Assembly: GCA_948514425.1 (NCBI GenBank)
Contig: CAOQYN010000004.1
Location: forward strand, 33,987-42,014
DNA length: 8,028 nucleotides
Direction: 5' to 3'
Source of the DNA: an uncultured Candidatus Saccharibacteria bacterium
Lineage (GTDB): Bacteria > Patescibacteriota > Saccharimonadia > Saccharimonadales > Saccharimonadaceae
Positions within the stretch are counted from its first letter, which is position 1. Each line of letters starts with the position of its first letter. The notes under the pieces were generated by a model. It did no database searches and was not told the origin of the DNA. It worked only from the letters and a program-made list of their open reading frames with translations. The position numbers were made by a program, and so were the translations under genes. Positions 1 to 5,323 of the stretch are shown one piece after another.

Positions 1-662
1 TCAGTCTTGACCTGCTAGCGGTTGCTGTCGAGCCATTTGCGGTTTGTAGAGCTTGCCTTGGTGACGACATTGACAATGGATTCTCGGGCATTGTTATGGA
101 TATTGGTGGTGGTACGACTGATATTGCCGTTGTAGATGATGGCGGCGTCGAGGGAACAAAGATGTTCGGCATTGGCGGACGCAGCTTTACCCATCAAATC
201 GCTGAAGCTTTGGATATTGATTTTGACACAGCCGAGAAGTACAAACTCAGCATCAAAAACCCCGCGAAGGTGCCTGCTGACGTCAAGGAAAAGATGCTTA
301 TGGCTGTACGCCGCAATCTCGCCGTTTGGCTTTCCGGGGTTGAAATTACACTTGATGAGTTCAATCTGAACGATATGCTTCCCAATAAAATTCTTCTTTG
401 CGGTGGCGGCGCTGGTCTCGGTGAACTCCAAGAAGTACTTGCGACGACGGATTGGTTTAAGGAGCTACCTTTTGCGCGTCGCCCCGTGATTCATCTTGTC
501 GAGAACGCCGATATTCCTGGAATTCACAATCAAACCAGCACAACTCTCGATTACAGTTATGTCACTGCACTCGGCCTTTTGCGCGTCGCTCTTGATACGC
601 TGGCCGGTACTCCAGAGGACGATGGTATTCGTTCAAAACTCGCTCGGCTATTACAGAATTAG
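1..662 (+). CDS. Actin-like ATPase of the FtsA/PilM superfamily, C-terminal part (5'-truncated)
   Basis: The reading frame is open from base 3 and the gene begins before the window; 219 residues are visible. It carries the second half of an actin-fold (ASKHA) nucleotide-binding domain. A phosphate-binding loop MDIGGGTTDIAVV starts at base 96. A helix-rich segment with FGIGGRSFTHQIAEAL follows, where FtsA and PilM proteins have the G-x-x-x-T-x-x-I-A pattern. An adenosine-site loop ILLCGGGAGLGEL lies at 390-428. In the family these proteins polymerise on the inner face of the membrane and anchor division (FtsA with FtsZ) or type IV pilus assembly (PilM). The sequence does not decide between these, because the diagnostic N-terminal 1C/SHS2 part is missing. 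No C-terminal amphipathic membrane helix of the usual FtsA kind is obvious; the protein ends with SKLARLLQN. It converges on the pseudouridine synthase gene. Confidence is high for the fold and low for the specific role. Confidence 0.75.
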   Translation, partial: SLDLLAVAVEPFAVCRACLGDDIDNGFSGIVMDIGGGTTDIAVVDDGGVEGTKMFGIGGRSFTHQIAEALDIDFDTAEKYKLSIKNPAKVPADVKEKMLMAVRRNLAVWLSGVEITLDEFNLNDMLPNKILLCGGGAGLGELQEVLATTDWFKELPFARRPVIHLVENADIPGIHNQTSTTLDYSYVTALGLLRVALDTLAGTPEDDGIRSKLARLLQN

Positions 663-685
663 TCCACGCCGCTACCTAGGTAGTC

Positions 686-710
686 AAAGCTGCTCATATT
701 GAGCAGCTTT
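686..710. terminator. Bidirectional hairpin between convergent genes
   Basis: The arms AAAGCTGCTC (686-695) and GAGCAGCTTT (701-710) are perfect reverse complements around a 5-nt loop. The hairpin lies 23 nt after the stop of the actin-like gene and 24 nt beyond the stop of the convergent pseudouridine synthase gene. On each strand the distal arm ends in TTT but no longer U-run follows. It therefore reads as a weak intrinsic terminator, or as an mRNA 3'-end stabiliser, shared by both transcripts. Confidence 0.7.
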
Positions 711-734
711 CCGTCTTCCAGTAATTAATTCGTC

Positions 735-1430
735 TCACCTCTCAATCGGTTTCACCTCTACGCACTCCCCCTCACGCAACCCGTCAAGCATATATGACCC
801 AAAGCTTAGGCGCTTCAACTCCACGACCGTATATCCCAACGCCCCAAAAGTTCGCCGAATTTGGCGATTTCTACCTTCGTGCATTATTACTCGCCATAGC
901 TTTCTTGTGTCATCTAATCTTTCGAGACCCAATTTCGATATTCCATCACCAATCTGCACGCCAAAATCTGCAATCATTTGTTGATGTAGTGGTTCGAGTG
1001 CACGTTCCAACTTTACCTCGTAAATCTTAGTCTTTACAAACTTTGGATGCGTCATTCGGAAAGCAAAATCCCCATCATTCGTCAACAAAATCAAACCCGA
1101 AGAGTCTTTGTCCAGTCTTCCTACCGTCTTGAGCTCACGATATTTGTTAGGTAACAAATCATATACCGTTTTGCCCCCATCTTGGCTTTTTTTCGAGCAC
1201 ACCACTCCGCGTGGCTTATTCAACGCCACGTACAGATAACCCGCTTGCAGCGACACCATCTTTCCATTATAGCACACATTAGGATTTTTGTCAATATCTA
1301 TCCTCGCTCCTAGTTCCGCCTTTTTGGCATCCACTGTTACTTTTCCTGCTGCAATCGCGTCATCCGCCTCACGCCTAGAGATACCCAATCGTTCCGCCAA
1401 GAACTTGTTCAGTCTAATTTCGTTGGTCAT
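735..1430 (-). CDS. rRNA pseudouridine synthase, RsuA/RluB/RluE/RluF family
   Basis: This 231-residue protein matches the family in length and order. An N-terminal S4 RNA-binding domain (about residues 5-65, RLNKFLAERLGISRREADD) is followed by the catalytic domain. Visible motifs are LNKPRGVV (70-77), the catalytic-Asp motif GRLDKDSSGLILLT with Asp107, and the C-terminal EGRNRQIRRTFGALGY segment (185-200). Enzymes of this family isomerise a single uridine in 16S or 23S rRNA in the cytoplasm. The exact target base cannot be read from the sequence, although the LNKPRG and EGRNRQIRR motifs are common in RluB-like members. The ATG lies 2 nt after the TAG stop of the response regulator and no clear Shine-Dalgarno sequence precedes it, so translation is probably coupled. 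It is the last gene of a kinase-regulator-synthase operon and ends with TGA. Confidence 0.92.
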   Translation of the reverse strand: MTNEIRLNKFLAERLGISRREADDAIAAGKVTVDAKKAELGARIDIDKNPNVCYNGKMVSLQAGYLYVALNKPRGVVCSKKSQDGGKTVYDLLPNKYRELKTVGRLDKDSSGLILLTNDGDFAFRMTHPKFVKTKIYEVKLERALEPLHQQMIADFGVQIGDGISKLGLERLDDTRKLWRVIMHEGRNRQIRRTFGALGYTVVELKRLSFGSYMLDGLREGECVEVKPIER

Positions 1431-1432
1431 TA

Positions 1433-1966
1433 CTAGAATTGCTGCATGCCACCCATGCCAGCCGTCAAGTCGTTTGTATTCACGTCCATCCCTGCGTCCA
1501 TGCTCCCTAGCTGTGACTCAATAGTTGGAGTAGGAGCTGTTGTTGCCGCGTCAATTTCCGTCTCCGTGACTATTGGTGCCTGCTCAGTGGCTTGCCCTCG
1601 GTCTCCCAAGACATCATGCACTGCATTTACCACGTCCTCGATACCGACCTGAGATTTTACCAAATAGCGATCCGCACCCAAGTTTTCACCACGCTCACGC
1701 TGGTCTTCACTCGAAAGCGCCGTCATCATAATTACTTTGATATTTTGTGTTTCTGGTGTTGAGCGCAAAATATCCAACATATCAAAGCCCGAAATTTTTG
1801 GCATCATTACATCTGAAATAATCAAATCTGGACGTTCCTTGACCGCCACCGCCAGTGCCTCTTCACCGTCTCCCGCCGAAACGATCGCATATCCCTCAGC
1901 AGTCAAGCGAATACTATAAATCTCACGAAGACTGTTATCATCTTCAACTAGCATAATCTTTGTCAT
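1433..1966 (-). CDS. Receiver-only response regulator with low-complexity C-terminal tail
   Basis: Residues 1-122 form one CheY-like receiver domain. The acidic Mg2+ cluster is E8-D9-D10, the phosphoacceptor is Asp52 in ISDVMMPKISG, the switch Thr is T82 in MMTALS, and the conserved Lys is K104 in YLVKS. No DNA-binding or enzymatic output domain follows. The remaining roughly 55 residues are an Ala/Thr/Glu-rich, probably disordered tail ending in GMGGMQQF. Phosphorylation presumably comes from the kinase encoded directly upstream (23-nt gap). Output must be by protein-protein contact or through a tail partner. The tail holds N-T-N-D-L-T-A-G-M (residues 163-171), almost the same as a motif near the kinase C-terminus. 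A good ribosome binding site fixes the start at 1966. Confidence is very high for the receiver; the downstream role is unknown. Confidence 0.93.
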   Translation of the reverse strand: MTKIMLVEDDNSLREIYSIRLTAEGYAIVSAGDGEEALAVAVKERPDLIISDVMMPKISGFDMLDILRSTPETQNIKVIMMTALSSEDQRERGENLGADRYLVKSQVGIEDVVNAVHDVLGDRGQATEQAPIVTETEIDAATTAPTPTIESQLGSMDAGMDVNTNDLTAGMGGMQQF

Positions 1967-1970
1967 ATGG

Positions 1971-1978
1971 CTCCTTTT
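1971..1978 (-). promoter_or_regulatory. Shine-Dalgarno site of the response regulator gene
   Basis: On the minus strand AAAAGGAG ends 4 nt before the ATG at 1966, inside the 23-nt gap after the kinase stop codon. It supports independent initiation for the regulator, in contrast with the presumed leaderless kinase and the coupled pseudouridine synthase. Confidence 0.75.
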
Positions 1979-1989
1979 GGCTAATTATA

Positions 1990-3531
1990 TTAATTGTTAC
2001 GCGGGATTGTCAAACCCTGAGTCAAGTCATTCGCGTTTCCAGTTGGCTGACTCGGTACTACCTGCTGCGCTTGCATGGTTTGCTGCGCCATCGGCTGAGT
2101 TTGTGGCTGTACCTGCGCCTGCGCTGTTTGCACTGGCTGTGTTTGCGCTTGCTGCATCTGAACTTGCGCTGTTTGCGCCTGCGCCGCCTGTGCCGTAACA
2201 GCTGACGGTGTAGCCTGTGCCGCTGTCATATGTACAGTTGCAACTCCCGCCGTCTCTCCATGTAATGGCACTGAAACCATAGACGTGGTTACTCGCGGCT
2301 TTGTTCCTGGTGTGTCTGCAAATGCCTGAATCGTCTGTTCATTCTGATACGCCAACAAGCGTCGCTTATACTCGGCATCACTTAGTCGTGGCAAACTTAC
2401 GAAAAAAGTCGATCCATCACCAAAAGCACTTTCCACCCAAACACGACCGCCCATCGCCTCTACGCGCTGCTTAACCAGATAAAGACCCAACCCAGTACCA
2501 CCAATTTGTCGTGTCTGTGAATTGTCCACCCGGTAAAATTTCTGAAAAACATGGGCTGCGTCGTCAGGCGAAATCCCGATCCCCGTATCTGTCACATTGA
2601 TTAAGACTTTGTCACCATCACCGCGCGCATTCACCCAGATTTCGCCACCTTCCGGTGTGTATTTAATGGCGTTTTCGATCAAGTTGTCCAAGACCTCGCG
2701 CAACATCCCAAGATCCACAGCAGCATACACTAGCTGATTAATCTGTTTGTCATTCGTGATCGGCCCCGTTGTACCAAAGCTATACTTCAAGTGTTTTTTG
2801 GCAATCTCTTTTTCGTGAACATCCGCCATTTCGCACACCGTCGCAATCATCTCCACTGGCACCAAATGCAATTTTAGCCTACCATCGTCTAGTTTGGTGA
2901 CGTCCAGCAGATCTTTAAATAAATGTCCCAAATGTTGACTCGCTGCGTGCGCTGCTTCAAGGTATTGCTTGGCGCGCTCATCAATTGTTGCCGTCTGCGG
3001 ATTGAGCGCCAGACCAAGATACCCCTCAATCGAAGCTACAGGCGTACGCATTTCGTGGCTTGCCGTCGAAATGAACTCATTCTGGTCTTCTTCTTTCTCT
3101 AATTCTTTTGTAATATCTCGAAAAGTAATAATTTTATTAGAGCGTGGACCACCAGTCGGTATCATCGTTAGCGAGATCGCCGCCTTGCGTTCGCTCTGCG
3201 CCGAAATCAGCACATACTCTCGCGTGTCGAACTGCTGGCCTGTCTGGATCGCCTGTGCCAGTCTACTCTGCTCGGGTACTACCCGCTCCCCATCGGTCGT
3301 TTCAAATCTCAACACTGTTTGATAATTGAGCCCGATCACATTTGTCGGACTGCCATAGCCCAACATCGTTGCCGCCGCTGGATTGGCAAAAATAATTATC
3401 CCCCCTTCGTCAATTAATATTACGCCATCGTTAATGGCATTCAATGTCAACGCCGCAAGCGCCGAGTAATTCGGAATTTCCGAAGCCGACAAAGCCGTAA
3501 TTGAATGCGATTTTTTCTTAAATAAACCCAT
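1990..3531 (-). CDS. Soluble PAS-domain sensor histidine kinase with Gln-rich C-terminal tail
   Basis: This 513-residue protein has no hydrophobic segment long enough for a membrane span, so it should act in the cytoplasm. The N-terminus MGLFKKKS is basic and could bind membrane peripherally. Domains in order: PAS (about 24-142, with DGVILIDEGGIIIFANPAA and a closing ITFRDITKE); HisKA dimerisation domain with phosphoacceptor His159 in STASHEMRTPVASI; HATPase_c (about 270-382) with N box NLIENAIKYTP (Asn287), G1 box DTGIGI (Asp315), F box FQKFYR, and G2 box GGTGLGLYLV (344-353). These are all the residues needed for ATP-dependent autophosphorylation. Residues about 430-513 are a disordered Ala/Gln/Thr-rich tail ending with the NANDLTQGL motif shared with its regulator. 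It is the first gene of a minus-strand operon, with a likely leaderless start from an extended -10 box. The PAS ligand cannot be deduced. Confidence 0.94.
   Translation of the reverse strand: MGLFKKKSHSITALSASEIPNYSALAALTLNAINDGVILIDEGGIIIFANPAAATMLGYGSPTNVIGLNYQTVLRFETTDGERVVPEQSRLAQAIQTGQQFDTREYVLISAQSERKAAISLTMIPTGGPRSNKIITFRDITKELEKEEDQNEFISTASHEMRTPVASIEGYLGLALNPQTATIDERAKQYLEAAHAASQHLGHLFKDLLDVTKLDDGRLKLHLVPVEMIATVCEMADVHEKEIAKKHLKYSFGTTGPITNDKQINQLVYAAVDLGMLREVLDNLIENAIKYTPEGGEIWVNARGDGDKVLINVTDTGIGISPDDAAHVFQKFYRVDNSQTRQIGGTGLGLYLVKQRVEAMGGRVWVESAFGDGSTFFVSLPRLSDAEYKRRLLAYQNEQTIQAFADTPGTKPRVTTSMVSVPLHGETAGVATVHMTAAQATPSAVTAQAAQAQTAQVQMQQAQTQPVQTAQAQVQPQTQPMAQQTMQAQQVVPSQPTGNANDLTQGLTIPRNN
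2062..2193 (-). repeat. Gln/Ala-rich low-complexity coding repeat in the kinase tail
   Basis: Residues 447-490 of the kinase consist almost entirely of Gln, Ala, Thr, Val and Pro, built from degenerate units such as QTAQVQ, QTAQAQ, QTQPVQ and QTQPMAQ. The DNA shows imperfect reiteration of CTGCGC/TTGCGC/CTGTGC-type triplets on the plus strand, a pattern expected of replication slippage and likely to vary in length between strains. Confidence 0.7.
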
Positions 3532-3538
3532 TACGTTT

Positions 3539-3547
3539 ATTTTAGCA
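3539..3547 (-). promoter_or_regulatory. Extended -10 promoter of the histidine kinase operon (leaderless)
   Basis: On the minus strand TGC-TAAAAT (extended -10, five of six bases matching TATAAT) ends 7 nt before the ATG at 3531. Transcription would start at or one base before the start codon, leaving no room for a Shine-Dalgarno site, and none is seen. No recognisable -35 hexamer lies at the expected distance; the extended TG element probably substitutes for it. This is a sequence prediction only. Confidence 0.55.
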
Positions 3548-3568
3548 CAAGCTTTCTAAAATGTGCTA
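3543..3568. promoter_or_regulatory. Inverted repeat in the divergent promoter, possible operator
   Basis: TAGCACA (3543-3549) and TGTGCTA (3562-3568) are perfect 7-bp inverted arms separated by 12 nt. Each arm overlaps the extended -10 element of one of the two divergent promoters, so the symmetry may simply reflect two similar promoters placed back to back. A dimeric regulator bound here would control both operons at once. The AT-rich spacer and lack of a U-tract make a terminator unlikely. Confidence 0.5.
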
Positions 3569-3572
3569 TATT
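3564..3572 (+). promoter_or_regulatory. Extended -10 promoter of the envelope operon (leaderless)
   Basis: TGC-TATATT (TG at 3564-3565, hexamer 3567-3572, five of six matches to TATAAT) ends 8 nt before the ATG at 3581. Initiation would fall at or next to the start codon. No Shine-Dalgarno sequence precedes the ATG, which supports a leaderless mRNA. The position where a -35 box would lie is occupied by the -10 region of the opposing promoter. Confidence 0.55.
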
Positions 3573-3580
3573 TAATACAT

Positions 3581-5323
3581 ATGAATAAGGAAGTTATTTA
3601 TTTGGAGCCGGAAGATGATATCACCGACATCTTAACCAAACTCCAACAGGCAGAGCAAAAACTGGTGGCGCTCGTGCCGCCCAAAAAAGCAACCATGCTG
3701 CGTAGTGCGGTGAATATGAAGCTGGTAGCTCGAACTGCGAAAGAATGTGACAAGGTAGCAGTCATCGTCACGGCCGATCCTGCGATCGTCAAGATGGCTA
3801 TGACGGCTCAAATTCCGATCGCCAAGACACTGCAGTCACGCCCAGTCGTCCCCACCAAAGAAGACATCGATAAGACCATGGCTGAAGAGCAGGTGATTGA
3901 TGAAGATTTGGCGGATGCCAGTGCTGCAGCTGAGCTTGACGAACTCAAGTCCGACAAAAATCCCTCTAAAACGCCTGCAGAGGGGTCTAAGAGCATGCCT
4001 GAAGCGACTTCCAAAAAAGACGGTGAAATTATTAATCTTGATGAAGAAACCCTTGAAAACGGCTCTAAAGACGGTAAAAAGGTCAAAAATAAAGACAAAA
4101 AGGACAAAAATGGTAAAAAAGTTCCTAGTTTTGAAAAATACCGCAAGTGGATCATCATTGGCTCTGTCGCCGCAGTTCTTTTGATCGCTGTGGGTGTTTG
4201 GGCCTTCGTCTTCGCTCCTGCCGCCAAAATTACCATTGCTATGAATACTTCCTCCGAGAGATTTTCCGAAGAAGTCAAGTTTGTCACCGATAAAAACTCC
4301 GAAAATCTTGAATCTGGCACGCTTTTTGTCGAAAAACAGACTTTTGAACAACGCTATGATGCTGATTTTGCCGCTAGCGGCGAGGAGGATCGAGGCGAAA
4401 AGGCAAAAGGAAATGTGATTCTTACACACACCTTCTCGCCGCGCGACTCTAAGAATGGTATTAGTTTAAGCGTCACTGATGGTGCTGAATTTGTCGGTAA
4501 TGGTCAAGTCTATCGCGCTACTGCTGGTGGTTCAGTCAACTGGGATGGTGATGATACTACGAAATTGAAGGACATATGTACTAGCAAGACCATCAATCTT
4601 AACAGCTGTACTGTCAAATTGACGATTCCTATTGAGGCCGTATCATCTGGTGAAAAGTTTAATCTTGATAAAAACTCATCTTGGAATAACTACAATCAAG
4701 CCGAAGTTTCAAATCCCGACCCTATCACTGGCGGTACAACCAAGAATGTCACCGTGGTTTCGCTTCAAGACGTCCATGCGGCGCGCGATAAACTCGTCGA
4801 AGAACATGCCGAGGAGAATAAAACTAAGCTCATGGATCAGCTCAAAAAAGATGATAAGCTAATCATGATTGAGCCTAGCTATGCTGAGAATGTTGAAGAT
4901 ATGACCGCAAAGCCCGAAGTTGGCGCTGAAGTCGACGGTGGTACTACTCCTTCAATTTCCATCAAGATTAGCTATTCGGTCTACACCGTGCAAAAATCTC
5001 AACTTGAAAAGTTCATCGAGTCTAAGCTCTCGATTGGTGAAGACCAACGTATTTATTCTATTGGCGAGCCGTATTTTGATCGCTATAACAACCTTGAAGA
5101 GCCTGCCCGCCTCAAAACTACCGTCAAGATTGGCCCTACCGTCACCGAAGAAACCATTATCGAACGCACCAAAGGCAAAAAGATTGGTGAAGTGCAGTCG
5201 CTCCTCCGCTCCATCAATGGGGTCGATTCAGTCAACGTTTCTCCTTCTTACTTCTGGGTCCGCTCTGTTCCGAACGATCCTAGCCGCATTGAGGTTGATC
5301 TAACCGTGGAGGACAAAGAATGA
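3581..5323 (+). CDS. Single-pass membrane protein with CPR-type N-terminal domain and baseplate-J-like extracytoplasmic domain
   Basis: The product has 580 residues. Residues 1-95 (starting MNKEVIYLEPEDDITDI) form an alpha/beta domain resembling the N-terminus of proteins annotated baseplate J/gp47 family in CPR genomes: alternating strands LVALVPP and VAVIVTADPA with helices between. Residues about 96-186 are a charged, probably disordered linker, ending in a Lys-rich patch. One transmembrane helix follows (about 190-212, starting WIIIGSVAAVLLIAVG). The outer 365 residues end with a GKKIGEVQSLLRSINGVDSVNVSPSYF-W-type segment, typical as far as I recall of these baseplate-J-like proteins. The outer part contains only two Cys (C333, C343). 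An in-frame GTG at 3563 would add six residues but overlaps the promoter, so the ATG is preferred. No phage tail genes are nearby. The family assignment is from memory and the function is unknown, possibly a surface or cell-contact structure. Confidence 0.7.
   Translation: MNKEVIYLEPEDDITDILTKLQQAEQKLVALVPPKKATMLRSAVNMKLVARTAKECDKVAVIVTADPAIVKMAMTAQIPIAKTLQSRPVVPTKEDIDKTMAEEQVIDEDLADASAAAELDELKSDKNPSKTPAEGSKSMPEATSKKDGEIINLDEETLENGSKDGKKVKNKDKKDKNGKKVPSFEKYRKWIIIGSVAAVLLIAVGVWAFVFAPAAKITIAMNTSSERFSEEVKFVTDKNSENLESGTLFVEKQTFEQRYDADFAASGEEDRGEKAKGNVILTHTFSPRDSKNGISLSVTDGAEFVGNGQVYRATAGGSVNWDGDDTTKLKDICTSKTINLNSCTVKLTIPIEAVSSGEKFNLDKNSSWNNYNQAEVSNPDPITGGTTKNVTVVSLQDVHAARDKLVEEHAEENKTKLMDQLKKDDKLIMIEPSYAENVEDMTAKPEVGAEVDGGTTPSISIKISYSVYTVQKSQLEKFIESKLSIGEDQRIYSIGEPYFDRYNNLEEPARLKTTVKIGPTVTEETIIERTKGKKIGEVQSLLRSINGVDSVNVSPSYFWVRSVPNDPSRIEVDLTVEDKE
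5308..5312 (+). promoter_or_regulatory. Shine-Dalgarno site of the RuvX-MltG fusion gene
   Basis: GGAGG lies 7 nt before the ATG at 5320, within the last codons of the upstream gene. The start and the upstream stop share ATGA, so re-initiation or coupled translation is expected, and the N-terminal RuvX start is well fixed. Confidence 0.8.

Noticed and set aside
15..431. 138-codon open frame on the minus strand
   Set aside because: It is antisense to the actin-like ATPase, whose conserved nucleotide-binding loops are in the plus frame; the translation shows no recognisable domain.
735..737. Possibility that TGA is recoded as Gly, as in some CPR lineages
   Set aside because: TGA here ends the pseudouridine synthase at the normal family length, just before a terminator hairpin, and conserved domains in the window contain no in-frame TGA.
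3543..3568. Inverted repeat as an intrinsic terminator
   Set aside because: It sits between divergent gene starts, has a 12-nt AT-rich loop and no U-run, and its arms coincide with promoter elements.
3563..3580. GTG start giving a six-residue longer baseplate-J-like protein
   Set aside because: The GTG lies inside the extended -10 element and has no ribosome binding site; the family-like N-terminus begins at the ATG at 3581.
3808..4429. Two overlapping minus-strand open frames of 170 and 197 codons
   Set aside because: They are opposite the charged linker and membrane segment of the plus-strand gene; their Phe/Ser-rich, domain-free translations are what antisense reading of Lys/Glu/Asp codons produces.
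3581..5323. Prophage or contractile-injection remnant, because of baseplate J similarity
   Set aside because: No sheath, tube, spike, tail-fibre, terminase or integrase genes are nearby, and the protein has a membrane helix and cytosolic domain unlike a phage baseplate protein.
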